Of a DNA stretch of 64,000 nt, positions 24,983 through 36,622 are shown piece by piece. The stretch is from Micromonospora violae (lineage in GTDB: Bacteria; Actinomycetota; Actinomycetes; Mycobacteriales; Micromonosporaceae). The stretch is from positions 1,550,001-1,614,000 of the forward strand of contig NZ_SHKK01000001.1 in NCBI RefSeq assembly GCF_004217135.1. Direction: 5' to 3'. The notes beneath the pieces were generated by a model, which saw only the letters and a program-made list of their open reading frames with translations, had not been told where the DNA came from and did not search any database. Numbering within the stretch: the stretch's first letter is position 1; each line of letters starts with the position of its first letter. Both the position numbers and the translations under genes were made by a program.

Positions 24983-25627
24983 TCAGAAGGCCGAGATGTT
25001 CTGGGCCCGCTCGCTGCGGCTCAGGGCGCTGATCAGCGCCGACTGACCACGGCGGCGCACCGCCAGTCGGACCAGCAGGTCCCGGACGGGGTCGAAGACG
25101 TCGGCCGGGAACTCCGGCGTGGGTACGCCGACGCTCACCGCGAGGTCGTCGGAGTGCACGACGATCTCCAGCTGGCGGGTGAGCAGGAAGTCATCGCGCC
25201 GCAACGACCAGCCCTGCCACGGGATCGGCACGACCTCACCGGCGGCACGCCGGGAGAGCAGGTCGCCGACCTCCTCCACCGCCTGGGCGCAGCGGGCGTG
25301 CAGGTCGGCCGGCCCGCGGGCCGCGTCCGCCTCGTCGTTGCTCTCGGCGACCGACTTCTCGTCCGGGGTGCCCTCGCTGACCCAGGAGGCCTGCTCGTAG
25401 TGGTTGTCTGCCGAATCCAACGTCGGCAGGTCGGTCGGCATCGGCAGCAACTCGGCCGCGCGGACCGCCTGACGTCCCAGGTGGCACGCCAGGCCACCCA
25501 CTGACAGGTGCGGCAGGGCACTTGGGTGTGACCACCGCTCGGTCACCTCGGGGCGTCGGATCAGGTCCAACGCGATGGCGGCGGCGGTCGGAAAGGCAGC
25601 ATCCAGGGCGTCGACAGCGCGAAACAT
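24983..25627 (-). CDS. Maleylpyruvate isomerase N-terminal-type (mycothiol-dependent DinB-like) protein
   Basis: A 214-aa protein of the actinobacterial maleylpyruvate-isomerase/DinB-like family. Signs are FRAVDALDAAFPTAAAIALDLIRR at the start, HLSVGGLACHLGRQAVRAAEL with the metal-binding His, and a second His in VVHSDDLAVSVG. Members use mycothiol as thiol cofactor, or are orphan hydrolase-like proteins with unknown substrates. The ATG at 25627 is chosen because upstream in-frame sequence translates the 43-bp tandem repeat, which is not coding. The substrate is not known. Confidence 0.75.
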   Translation of the reverse strand: MFRAVDALDAAFPTAAAIALDLIRRPEVTERWSHPSALPHLSVGGLACHLGRQAVRAAELLPMPTDLPTLDSADNHYEQASWVSEGTPDEKSVAESNDEADAARGPADLHARCAQAVEEVGDLLSRRAAGEVVPIPWQGWSLRRDDFLLTRQLEIVVHSDDLAVSVGVPTPEFPADVFDPVRDLLVRLAVRRRGQSALISALSRSERAQNISAF

Positions 25628-25680
25628 CCCCACATCCTGGCAGGACCGGCCGACAGGCACCGAGCGAGGCGGCCCGCCGC

Positions 25681-25792
25681 GACGGGCACCACACCCGCCG
25701 GGCCCACCCGCGCGGCCCAGGCCGACGGGCACCACACCCGCCGGGCCCACCCGCGCGGCCCAGGCCGACGGGCACCACACCCGGCGGGCCCA
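25681..25792. repeat. Tandem 43-bp repeats (about 2.6 copies)
   Basis: The first two units (25681-25723 and 25724-25766) are identical over 43 bp. A third is truncated at about 25792 with one change before the L3 palindrome begins at 25797. They lie between the DinB-like and glycosyltransferase genes. Confidence 0.9.
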
Positions 25793-25796
25793 GCGT

Positions 25797-25871
25797 GATC
25801 GACTCGGCTTTCAGGAAGTCGGGGCATCCCCAGCACTGGGACACCCCGACTTCAAGGAAACCGAGTCGATC
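25797..25871. repeat. Long palindromic element, copy L3 (75 bp)
   Basis: Bounded by GATCGACTCGG and CCGAGTCGATC, with inner arms near GTCGGGGCATCCC and GGGACACCCCGAC. It lies 22 bp past the stop of the minus-strand glycosyltransferase at 25894. Confidence 0.85.
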
Positions 25872-25893
25872 AAACGCAAGCAGCCAATGCGGG

Positions 25894-27354
25894 TCAGCGC
25901 AGGCCGGCGGCGGCGAGCAGGTTGCCCTCCGGTAGCGCCGGCAGGGCACGGCCCTGCGACATCCGCCGTTCGGCGCGCTCGGCGGTGAACGCGGCGTCGT
26001 GCCGGATGGCGGCGGCGTAGCTGGCTGCGGTGCGCTGGGCGATCGCGGCCCAGCCGTACTGGTCGTGGACCATCCGGCGGGCGTGGCGGGCCATCACCCG
26101 GGCGCGGTCGGGGTCCGACAGCAGGGCGTCCACGGCGTCGGTCAGGCCGGCCGGGTCGTGCGGGCGGAAGGTCATGCCGGTGACGCCGGGTTCGACGATC
26201 TCGGCGAGGCCACCGGTGGCGGCGACGGCCAGGGGTGCGCCGGCCGCGGCGCCTTCCAGGGCGACCATGCCGAACGGCTCGTAGATGCTGGGCACGGCGA
26301 AGCAGTCGGACGCGGCCATCAGCGCCGGCAGGTCGGTGCCGCCCAGGAAGCCCGGCATGGTGACCGTGCCGCCCAGTCCGCGGCGGTGCACCTCGGCCTC
26401 CAGTTCGGCGCGGTACGGGCCGTCGCCGGCGATCACGGCACGCAGCCCGGGGTGCCGTTCCCGCAGCCGGGGCAGTGCGGCGATCAGGTGCTGCACGCCC
26501 TTCTCGTAGACGAGGCGGCCAGCGTAGGTGACCAGTGGGCCGTTCCCGGCGAAGCGGGCGCGGGCAGCGGCCACCGCGCTCGCCGGGACCCGCCAGCGGT
26601 GCGGCTCCACCCCGTTGGCGACCACGTCGACCCGCCCGGCCGGTACGCCGAACAGCGCGTTCACCTCGTCGCGCATGTATCCGGAGCAGACGATCACCCG
26701 GTTGGATTCGCTGCTGAGCCAGTGTTCGACGCCGTGGATGGTGCGGTTCATCTCCTCCGGCAGCCAGCCCTGGTGCCGGCCGGCCTCGGTGGCGTGGATG
26801 GTGCTGACCAGCGGGATGTCCAGGTGGTCGCGCAGCGTCATCGCGGTGTGGGCGACGAGCCAGTCGTGGGCGTGGATGACGTCGTAACCGCCGGCCTGGG
26901 TGGCGCGCAGGGCGGTGCGGGTGAGGGTGTGGTTGAACGCCATGGTCCAGGCGAGCAGGGAGTCGGTGGCGAGGGGGAACGTCACCGGGTCCTCGGGGGC
27001 GCGCAGGATGCGCACGCCGTCGGCGTACTCCTCCAGGGGTGCGCCGTCGCTGTGGCGGGTGACGACGGTGACCTCGCGGCCGGCGGCGGCGAGGGCCACC
27101 GACAACGCGTGCACGTGCCGGCCGAGGCCGCCGACGAGCACCGGCGGGTACTCCCAGGACAGCATGAGGATGCGACGGGTCTGCGGGGGCACCCCGGGGC
27201 CGGGCTGCGTCGGCACGACCGCGCCGGGCTGCGCGGGCGGGCCGGACTGTGCGGGGCCGGGCTGGGTCGGGAGCGGGGGCCGGGAGGTCAGGGTGGGCCG
27301 GTGGGCCCGGTCCTGGGTGGTGGTGAGCTGCTCGTCGACCCGCAGGGTCGTCAC
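25894..27354 (-). CDS. GT4 family glycosyltransferase (glycogen synthase-like)
   Basis: This 486-aa GT-B fold glycosyltransferase begins after a proline/glutamine-rich N-terminal 60 residues. The core starts ILMLSWEYPPVLVGGLGRHV, with the typical GGLGRHVHAL donor loop; GPLVTYAGRLVYEKGVQHLI; FAVPSIYEPFGMVALEGAAAG and the E-x7-E retaining motif. It is adjacent to and divergent from glgX-treY-treZ, suggesting synthesis of alpha-glucan or maltose-1-phosphate-linked chains. The GTG at 27354 has a GGAG ribosome site 7 nt upstream. GlgM-type versus other GT4 function is not decided. Confidence 0.85.
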   Translation of the reverse strand: MTTLRVDEQLTTTQDRAHRPTLTSRPPLPTQPGPAQSGPPAQPGAVVPTQPGPGVPPQTRRILMLSWEYPPVLVGGLGRHVHALSVALAAAGREVTVVTRHSDGAPLEEYADGVRILRAPEDPVTFPLATDSLLAWTMAFNHTLTRTALRATQAGGYDVIHAHDWLVAHTAMTLRDHLDIPLVSTIHATEAGRHQGWLPEEMNRTIHGVEHWLSSESNRVIVCSGYMRDEVNALFGVPAGRVDVVANGVEPHRWRVPASAVAAARARFAGNGPLVTYAGRLVYEKGVQHLIAALPRLRERHPGLRAVIAGDGPYRAELEAEVHRRGLGGTVTMPGFLGGTDLPALMAASDCFAVPSIYEPFGMVALEGAAAGAPLAVAATGGLAEIVEPGVTGMTFRPHDPAGLTDAVDALLSDPDRARVMARHARRMVHDQYGWAAIAQRTAASYAAAIRHDAAFTAERAERRMSQGRALPALPEGNLLAAAGLR

Positions 27355-27671
27355 ATCAATCTCCGTCCATGCATGGTGGTGCGCGCCGGCGTCAGTGGCG
27401 GCGGAGCGAGAGGTGTAAGGGTGGCTGAGGGCCTGGCGGGACGCGCGCGGACGCTCGCCCCCGAACAAGGAAAGTGCATAGCGGCGAAGAACGCATCCCG
27501 AAAAGGGGCATCGTGATGGACGACACCCGATGGGTGTAGCGCGCATCAGACAGGTGGTTTCCGGGCAGTGGCTGGAAGGATGGATTGGCGAGTCCGGGCC
27601 GGGGGCACTACCTGCCTGCGCGCGGGGCACCGTCGGCCGGTGCGCACATCAGCGTGGGGTGAAGGAGCGAC
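27355..27671. other. Divergent intergenic region between the GT4 and glgX genes
   Basis: A 317-bp gap between two oppositely oriented carbohydrate genes. It holds a small ACACCC/GGGTGT hairpin near 27525 and the ribosome site for glgX (GAAGGAGCGAC). No coding frame with good codon bias is seen, and promoters are not clearly recognisable. Confidence 0.4.
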
Positions 27672-29789
<2,118 letters not shown>

Positions 29790-29790
29790 G

Positions 29791-32088
29791 ATGGCCGTGC
29801 GGTCCACCTACCGAATCCAGGTTCGTCCCGGCTTCGACCTGGACGCCACCGCCGCGATCGTCGACTACCTCGCCGACCTCGGGGTCAGTCACCTCTACAC
29901 CGCCCCGCTGCTGACCGCGACGCCCGGCTCGCAGCACGGCTACGACGTGGTGGACCACCGGGCGGTCAGCCCCGAGCTGGGCGGAGAGGCCGCCCGGCAG
30001 CGGCTGCTGCGCGCCCTGCGCGACCAGCACCTCGGCCTGGTCGTCGACATCGTGCCCAACCACGCCGGGGTCGCCGTCCCCGCCGCCAACCCCGCCTGGT
30101 GGGACGTGCTGCGCCGGGGCCGCGACTCGGCGTACGCCGACTGGTTCGACATCGACTGGGACCGGGGCCGGCTCCTGCTGCCGGTGCTCGCTGACGCCCC
30201 GGCCGCCCTCGACGATCTCAAGCTGGTCGACGGGGAGCTGCGCTACCACGAGCACCGCTTCCCGGTCGCCGACGGCACCGGCGACGGCGACGCGCGGCAG
30301 GTGCACGACCGGCAGCACTACGAGCTGGTCTCCTGGCGGCGCGGTGACGCCGAGCTGACGTACCGCCGGTTCTTCGCCATCGCGGGCCTGGCCGGCCTGC
30401 GGGTGGAGGACCCGGCGGTCTTCGCCGCCACCCACGAGCTGGTCCTGCGCTGGGCCGCCGCCGGGGAGGTCGACGGCATCCGCGTCGACCACCCGGACGG
30501 CCTACGCGACCCGGCCGGCTACCTGACCCGGCTGCGGGAGGCCGCGCCGGACGCCTGGCTGGTGGTGGAGAAGATCCTGGAGTACGGCGAGGAGCTGCCG
30601 GACTGGCCGGTGGACGGCATCACCGGCTACGACGCCCTGGCCATGGTCGGTGGGCTCTTCATCGACATCGACGCCGAGGGCGACTTCACCGCGCTGGACA
30701 ACCGGCTGACCGGGCAGCACACCTCCTGGGAGGACCTGACCCACACCACCAAACTCGCCGCCGCCACCCGGCTGCTCTCCGCCGAACTGACCCGGCTGGC
30801 CGCCCTCGCCCCCGAGGTGCCCACCGAGCAGGCCCGCGCGGCGCTCGCCGAGCTCGCCGCCGCGTTCGCCGTCTACCGCGGCTACCCGCCGCACGGCGCC
30901 CGGCACCTCGCCGCCGCCCGCTCCGAGGCCGGTCGCCGCCGCCCCGACCTGGCCGCCGCCCTGGACGCGGTCACCCGCCGGCTGCGCGACCCCGACGACG
31001 AGCTGGGCCTGCGGTTCCCACAGCTCACCGGTGCGGTGATGGCCAAGGGCGTGGAGGACACCGCGTTCTACCGCTGGACCCGGTTCGTGGCGCTCAACGA
31101 GGTCGGCGACAACCCCACCCGCTTCGGGGTGCCACCGGCGGAGTTCCACCGCTTCGCCGCCGCCCAGCAGGTCCGCTGGCCGGCCAGCATGACCACCGTC
31201 TCCACCCACGACACCAAACGCGGCGAGGACGTGCGGGCCCGCCTCGCCGTGCTCAGCGAGCTGCCGGGCCGCTGGGCGGAGCAGGTCACCGCCTGGATGG
31301 CGTACGCCCCGCTGCCCGACCCGGCCCTCGCCCACCTGCTGTGGCAGACCGCCGTCGGCGCGTGGCCGATCGAACGGGAACGGCTGCACGCGTACGCCGA
31401 GAAGGCCGCCCGGGAGGCCGGGGCCTCGACCAGTTGGGCGGACCCCGACCCGGCCTTCGAGCAGGCCCTGCACGCGCTGGTCGACCTGATGTACGACGAC
31501 CCGAGCCTGCACGACGAGTTGACCGAACTCGCCGCCGCGATCACCCCGGCCGGCTGGTGCAACTCGCTGGGGCAGAAGCTCATCCAACTCACCATGCCCG
31601 GGGTGCCGGACACCTACCAGGGCACCGAGCTGTGGGACAACTCCCTGGTCGACCCGGACAACCGCCGCCCGGTCGACTTCGACGTACGCCGGGAAATGCT
31701 GGCGCGCATCGACGGCGGCTGGCGTCCCCCGCTCGACACCGACGGAGCGGCGAAGCTGCTCGTCGTGTCGCGGACGCTGCGCCTGCGGCGGGCGCACCCG
31801 GAGCTGTTCACCTCCTACCGGCCGGTGCCCGCCCACGGGCGGGTGGGCCGGCACGTGGTGGCCTTCGACCGGGGCGGCGCGATCACCGTGGCGACCCGGC
31901 TCCCGCTCGGCCTGGCCCGTGCCGGCGGCTGGTGTGACACAGCTCTGTCGCTTCCTGTTCACGAGATGAAGGACCTGTTCACCGGTCGGGTCTACAGTGG
32001 CGGAGAGACGCCGCTGGACAATCTTCTGGCCGACTATCCCGTCGCTCTGCTGGCTCCTCCCACCACCTCCGTGGAGGCTGCTTCATGA
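29791..32088 (+). CDS. treY: Malto-oligosyltrehalose synthase
   Basis: A 765-aa GH13 enzyme that isomerises the reducing-end alpha-1,4 bond of maltodextrin to the alpha-1,1 bond of trehalose. The N-terminus STYRIQVRPGFDLDATAAI and the HGYDVVDHRAVSPELGG block are TreY-specific. The catalytic Asp is in EVDGIRVDHPDGL, the Glu in WLVVEKILEYGEELP and the third residue in VSTHDTKRGEDVRARL. The ATG directly follows the glgX stop, so the two are translationally coupled. It overlaps treZ by 4 nt. Confidence 0.95.
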   Translation: MAVRSTYRIQVRPGFDLDATAAIVDYLADLGVSHLYTAPLLTATPGSQHGYDVVDHRAVSPELGGEAARQRLLRALRDQHLGLVVDIVPNHAGVAVPAANPAWWDVLRRGRDSAYADWFDIDWDRGRLLLPVLADAPAALDDLKLVDGELRYHEHRFPVADGTGDGDARQVHDRQHYELVSWRRGDAELTYRRFFAIAGLAGLRVEDPAVFAATHELVLRWAAAGEVDGIRVDHPDGLRDPAGYLTRLREAAPDAWLVVEKILEYGEELPDWPVDGITGYDALAMVGGLFIDIDAEGDFTALDNRLTGQHTSWEDLTHTTKLAAATRLLSAELTRLAALAPEVPTEQARAALAELAAAFAVYRGYPPHGARHLAAARSEAGRRRPDLAAALDAVTRRLRDPDDELGLRFPQLTGAVMAKGVEDTAFYRWTRFVALNEVGDNPTRFGVPPAEFHRFAAAQQVRWPASMTTVSTHDTKRGEDVRARLAVLSELPGRWAEQVTAWMAYAPLPDPALAHLLWQTAVGAWPIERERLHAYAEKAAREAGASTSWADPDPAFEQALHALVDLMYDDPSLHDELTELAAAITPAGWCNSLGQKLIQLTMPGVPDTYQGTELWDNSLVDPDNRRPVDFDVRREMLARIDGGWRPPLDTDGAAKLLVVSRTLRLRRAHPELFTSYRPVPAHGRVGRHVVAFDRGGAITVATRLPLGLARAGGWCDTALSLPVHEMKDLFTGRVYSGGETPLDNLLADYPVALLAPPTTSVEAAS

Positions 32089-33809
32089 CCGAATTCTCCG
32101 TCTGGGCACCCGACGCCGCCCGCGTACGGCTCCGCCTGACCGGTGACACCGACCACGAGATGCGCGCCGCCGCCGACGGCTGGTGGCGAGTCGACGTGCC
32201 TGACGCCGGCCTCGACTACTCCTTTCTGCTGAACGACGACGAAACCCCACTGCCCGACCCCCGCTCACCGTGGCAGCCTGCGGGAGTGCACGGGCCGAGC
32301 CGCCGCTACGACCACCTTGCGTTCCAGTGGACTGATTCGTCCTGGACGGGTCGGCAGCTGCCCGGCAGCATCCTCTACGAGCTGCACATCGGCACCTTCA
32401 CCCCGGAAGGCACCTTCGACGCGGCCATCGAGCGCCTCGACCACCTGGTGAACCTCGGTGTCGACCTGATCGAACTGCTCCCGGTCAACGCCTTCAACGG
32501 CGACCACAACTGGGGGTACGACGGCGTCTGCTGGTACGCCCCCCACGAGCCCTACGGCGGCCCCGACGGCCTGAAACGGTTCGTCGACGCCGCCCACTCG
32601 CGCGGGTTGGGGGTGATCCTCGACGTCGTCTACAACCATTTCGGGCCCTCCGGGGCCTACGCGCCGCAGTTCGGGCCCTACCTCGCCGAGCACTCGAACA
32701 CCTGGGGGCGTTCGATCAACCTGGACGGCCCGCACTCCGACGAGGTACGCCGCTACATCATCGACAGCGTGCTCATGTGGCTGCGTGACTACCACGTCGA
32801 CGGGCTGCGGTTGGATGCGGTGCACGCGCTGCACGACTCGCGGGCTGTGCCTCTGCTGGAGGAGCTGGCGGTTTCCGTCGAGTCTCTGTCGACGCACCTG
32901 GGACGGCCGCTGTCATTGATCGCGGAGTCCGACCTCAACGATCCGCGGCTGATCACCCCTCGGGAGGCGGGTGGGTTCGGGCTGCACGCCCAGTGGAACG
33001 ACGACGCGCACCACGCTCTGCACACGGTGCTGACGGGGGAGCGGCAGGGGTATTACGGAGACTTCGGCTCCCTGGAGACGCTGTCGGACGTGCTGACCGG
33101 TGGGTTCTTCCACGCGGGGACCTGGTCGAGCTTCCGGAACCGGCACCACGGGCGGCCTGTTGATCCTCGGATCCCTGGACACCGGTTCGTGGCCTATCTG
33201 CAAAACCACGACCAGATCGGGAACCGGGCTACCGGGGATCGGATCTCGGCTTCGCTGTCGCCTGCGCTGCTGCGGGTGGGGGCTGTGCTGCTGCTGACCG
33301 CGCCGTTCACTCCGATGCTGTTCATGGGGGAGGAGTGGGCTGCCTCTACGCCGTGGCAGTTCTTCACCTCGCATCCGGAGCCTGAGCTGGCTACGGCGGT
33401 GGCTCTCGGGCGGCGGCGGGAGTTCGCTTCGCACGGGTGGGCTGAGGGGGACGTGCCCGACCCGCAGGACCCGGAGACCTTCGTGCGGTCGCGGTTGGAC
33501 TGGGCCGAGCTGGACAAGCCTGAGCATGCTTCGATGTTGTCGTTCTACCAGCGGTTGATCTCGCTGCGTCGGTCCTCTCCGGACCTGTCGGATCCTCGGC
33601 TGCACGCTGTTTCTGTGCAGCACGGGGACCAGTTTCTGGTGATGCGGCGGGGGGACACGTTGGTGGTGGCGAACTTTGCTGGGCGGGGGCAGGGGGTGTC
33701 GCTGCCTGGGGTGGCTCGGCGAGTGCTCCTGGCTACGGGGGAGGGGGTCACTGTGATGCGGGACCGGATCGAGCTGCCAGCGGAGACTGCGGCGATCGTG
33801 GCACTGTAA
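32085..33809 (+). CDS. treZ: Malto-oligosyltrehalose trehalohydrolase
   Basis: A 574-aa GH13 enzyme releasing trehalose from maltooligosyl trehalose, completing the glycogen-to-trehalose route. An N-terminal CBM48-like domain, YDGVCWYAPHEPYGGPDGLK, the Asp in GLRLDAVHAL, the Glu in LIAESDLND and YLQNHDQIGNRATG with the third acid are diagnostic. Its ATG overlaps treY by 4 nt. From about base 32,800 onward synonymous codons shift toward GGG/GCT/CCT/CTG forms, unlike the C-ending codons of the first half. This is reported separately. Confidence 0.95.
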   Translation: MTEFSVWAPDAARVRLRLTGDTDHEMRAAADGWWRVDVPDAGLDYSFLLNDDETPLPDPRSPWQPAGVHGPSRRYDHLAFQWTDSSWTGRQLPGSILYELHIGTFTPEGTFDAAIERLDHLVNLGVDLIELLPVNAFNGDHNWGYDGVCWYAPHEPYGGPDGLKRFVDAAHSRGLGVILDVVYNHFGPSGAYAPQFGPYLAEHSNTWGRSINLDGPHSDEVRRYIIDSVLMWLRDYHVDGLRLDAVHALHDSRAVPLLEELAVSVESLSTHLGRPLSLIAESDLNDPRLITPREAGGFGLHAQWNDDAHHALHTVLTGERQGYYGDFGSLETLSDVLTGGFFHAGTWSSFRNRHHGRPVDPRIPGHRFVAYLQNHDQIGNRATGDRISASLSPALLRVGAVLLLTAPFTPMLFMGEEWAASTPWQFFTSHPEPELATAVALGRRREFASHGWAEGDVPDPQDPETFVRSRLDWAELDKPEHASMLSFYQRLISLRRSSPDLSDPRLHAVSVQHGDQFLVMRRGDTLVVANFAGRGQGVSLPGVARRVLLATGEGVTVMRDRIELPAETAAIVAL

Positions 33810-33874
33810 AGATCCACTAGGCTGTTCTGCAAGCAAAGGCTCGGCATGCTGTTGAATGCCTGATCACGTCAGAG

Positions 33875-36622
33875 TCAAAGTCGATGAGTACGCCCCTCGA
33901 CGCCGCTACTCGCCGTCCTGAGCTCGGTTGGCGAATCATCAAACTGAGCTTGACTGAGGTCACCGCGTTGGGTAACCCGGAGATGGCGGAGGCTTACGAT
34001 TCGGTCGGTCGCAAGAGTTTGGCGATGCATTGTCAGATATGACAGCAAGACGCCTGGCGCTAGCCAGCCATTGCGGCGAACGCTCATCGTTCTGCTTGAA
34101 ATTATTGAATCTGACTGGAGTAGCATTGCGGTATAGTACCGAGCGGACATTTTCGGCCATTGCGCGAAATGTAACAAGGATAGCCCGATCACCGGCAGGG
34201 CCACTGCTTTCCAGGGCATTGCGAGTTCCAAAGCGAATGTCAGATAAATTGCAAGTCCCATCAAAATGCAAACTGTGGTCGCTCTGGCCATCGAGTTGAC
34301 TGCGAGAAGGCGGGCGAAGAATAGGCTAGCCGGCGGTCTGGCTAACCGAATGATCGAAAGTCGAGGGAACGCGCTATAAGCGTATGGGCTGAGATCCTTT
34401 AGGGCCAGGCTGAGCGCGTATGTTAAGAGGGAAAGTCGGAGCATTCCGCCGTCTATAATGCTGTAGGTGTGCGCTACCTTGGTAAACCATCGCGCTTTGT
34501 GTGGTATTGCGCTCGGCTTTATCGATCCTGGAACCAAGTCTGCGGGCTCGGAAGCTAGGCGTTCCGCCACGTAAGCGCTGCTGAGTGCGCCTTCTGCGAG
34601 TAGCATGAGAAGGCGGTCGTGGTCTTCCGGCCGAGCCCTTCGGATGCGCTCCATAATGGCCGCGAAGAAGGGTGGATCTGCTAAATGTGCGACGACTATA
34701 TCTGGACGTTCCTTCAAAAAGTCGATGCCGTAGGCGCCGGCAAGCCGGAAGGCTGCTTGGGGATCGAATGACGCGTACGAGCTGAAAATTAGATCTAACC
34801 TTTCCCGGTGGCCCCGGACGAGCTTCGAGAATAGGTTTTGTAGTGGATAAGCGGCGGTTCGATTATGCAAGCTGGCCCATTCGCCCTCGTCGGCGACGAC
34901 AACGCTTAATAAATGGAGTCGGCGGAGCCAGGGATCACCCCACGCGTCGGGATGAGTAAGTGTAAGCCTCTTCGTTTCACTGTCGACGTAGTCGACCCAC
35001 GAAGGATGGTCGTAAGCCTGCGTCTCGAGGAAGCAGCGCCCTGAAACAGAGGCATCGTCTAAGCGGTGAATCTCAGACAGCACCTCCTCGCTTTGCACCC
35101 TCGGGGCCAGCCCCAAAGCAAACGGAATAACCTCCACAAGCCTGGTCCTGATGTGGGCGGCTATCGATGTTGAGAAGCGTTGGTGAGCGTCGATTATTTC
35201 ATGCAGGCCGTCGCGGCGTCCTTCTACGGCCTCCTTGGCCGCGAGGAATTCGCAGAATGTCAGGTGGATAAATCGAAGAGTTTCCCCCGCCCGTTCTTCG
35301 GTGAGAATTCCAGTTTCGGTGCAGATCTGACGCAGAAGATCCGCTGCAGTCTCAACCGTTTCCGCTCCACAGATGAGACGCGTGAGATGCAAGGCGCGGG
35401 CGAAGGATATTTGATTGGCAGCCTGATCCTTATTGAGCAGGTTTTCCAGTGCAAGCTTCCCGAGGAGCGACTCGCGTTGCTGGAGTAAGGCACTTTTGGC
35501 TGCCATTCCTAGTTGGCGGCTTCTGCGCGCGATCAGCAGTTCTTCGGTGACCAAGGCATAAAATCGGGTTCTAGTGTCGGGCGAGCTTGCTAACTCACCA
35601 CTTTGATCACTGGCAACGTACATGGCAAGGACTAGGGGGTTGCTGCACATGTCTCGCAGGGTCGGCTTATCTGTTAGTTCTGCGAATAGCCGGTTTACCG
35701 TCGCGGATCTATCTGTCTCGGCGGGAAAGGGCCAGCGGTTCAGAAATGAGTAGATCTCGGTTGGAGTAAAGGACTGAATATAAAAAGTGGGAGGGAATGT
35801 TGAGTCGAACATATACTTAACTTGATGGTGAAATTGGGTCCGCATTGTCAATATTATTCGGCTTTTATGGTTGAGCTCCCCGAGCCTTTCGCTCATGAAG
35901 TTGATGCAACTCGCGACTAGGGTGTAGCGCTCGCTGGCAACCTCATCAAGCCCATCCAGCAAGACCAATAAGCCGCGTCCTTTGCCCTCTGCAGACGTGC
36001 GGTAAAGTCGGCCCATGTCGAAACCTTGGACGGACTCAATCTCCTTCTGAAGAAACTCAAGGGTCCAGTCGGCCAGTTCAGTCTCATTTTTGTCGTCTGG
36101 TGGACAGAGTGACCGAAGGTCAATGAAGATGGGCAGGGGATTCCTGGCGTCGGTTAGAAGCACGCGGCACGCTTGCCGGAACATCTGTTTCGCCAACGAT
36201 GACTTTCCTGAACCGGGATCCCCAACGATTCTTGCTCTCCTGACATTGCTTTTCCAGATATCGGTCGCGTTTGCGACGCGACTACGCTCCGCGCTTTCAA
36301 GCTGGAGCGGTATGTACACAAGATCAGTTTGGAGCATGACACCACGGCTACCGGGCACGGGTAGGTATCTACTGTGCTCTTTGTCTAGCTGGATCCGGCA
36401 GTATCGTTTGAGACTCATCCGAGTGGCAACAGATTCCGCGACTATTCGATCACCGACCCAAAATGCTGCATCTGTAACGAGGGTCACGTTTCGTTTGGCG
36501 AAATCTCGTAGACGTTTAAGCAAAAAGTAGGCGACTGGAAGGGCTACTATTGTTAGTATTGACGATTTCCAATCGAATGTTCCCAATGAGGCCTCATCTT
36601 GTGCCAGCGGCGCTGCGGCCAT
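33875..36622 (-). CDS. NACHT-type NTPase with membrane segments
   Basis: A 915-aa STAND NTPase in a visibly lower-GC, AT-rich-codon context. It has one hydrophobic segment at residues 20-36 (SSILTIVALPVAYFLLK) and a nucleotide-binding domain with Walker A GDPGSGKSS at 134-142. Walker B with the NACHT signature is LLVLLDGLDEVAS at 218-230, and a winged/helical part follows. About 300 further residues with no recognised repeats precede two hydrophobic stretches near residues 800-845 (CILMGLAIYLTFALELAM and VALPVIGLSLLHFA). NACHT proteins of this type can be bacterial immune sensors. There is no effector domain visible, so defence is a hypothesis. No operon partner is seen. Confidence 0.8.
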   Translation of the reverse strand: MAAAPLAQDEASLGTFDWKSSILTIVALPVAYFLLKRLRDFAKRNVTLVTDAAFWVGDRIVAESVATRMSLKRYCRIQLDKEHSRYLPVPGSRGVMLQTDLVYIPLQLESAERSRVANATDIWKSNVRRARIVGDPGSGKSSLAKQMFRQACRVLLTDARNPLPIFIDLRSLCPPDDKNETELADWTLEFLQKEIESVQGFDMGRLYRTSAEGKGRGLLVLLDGLDEVASERYTLVASCINFMSERLGELNHKSRIILTMRTQFHHQVKYMFDSTFPPTFYIQSFTPTEIYSFLNRWPFPAETDRSATVNRLFAELTDKPTLRDMCSNPLVLAMYVASDQSGELASSPDTRTRFYALVTEELLIARRSRQLGMAAKSALLQQRESLLGKLALENLLNKDQAANQISFARALHLTRLICGAETVETAADLLRQICTETGILTEERAGETLRFIHLTFCEFLAAKEAVEGRRDGLHEIIDAHQRFSTSIAAHIRTRLVEVIPFALGLAPRVQSEEVLSEIHRLDDASVSGRCFLETQAYDHPSWVDYVDSETKRLTLTHPDAWGDPWLRRLHLLSVVVADEGEWASLHNRTAAYPLQNLFSKLVRGHRERLDLIFSSYASFDPQAAFRLAGAYGIDFLKERPDIVVAHLADPPFFAAIMERIRRARPEDHDRLLMLLAEGALSSAYVAERLASEPADLVPGSIKPSAIPHKARWFTKVAHTYSIIDGGMLRLSLLTYALSLALKDLSPYAYSAFPRLSIIRLARPPASLFFARLLAVNSMARATTVCILMGLAIYLTFALELAMPWKAVALPVIGLSLLHFAQWPKMSARYYTAMLLQSDSIISSRTMSVRRNGWLAPGVLLSYLTMHRQTLATDRIVSLRHLRVTQRGDLSQAQFDDSPTELRTASSGVEGRTHRL

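Noticed and set aside
23263..25792. Tandem repeats considered as a CRISPR array
   Set aside because: Units are contiguous with no variable spacers and there are no cas genes.
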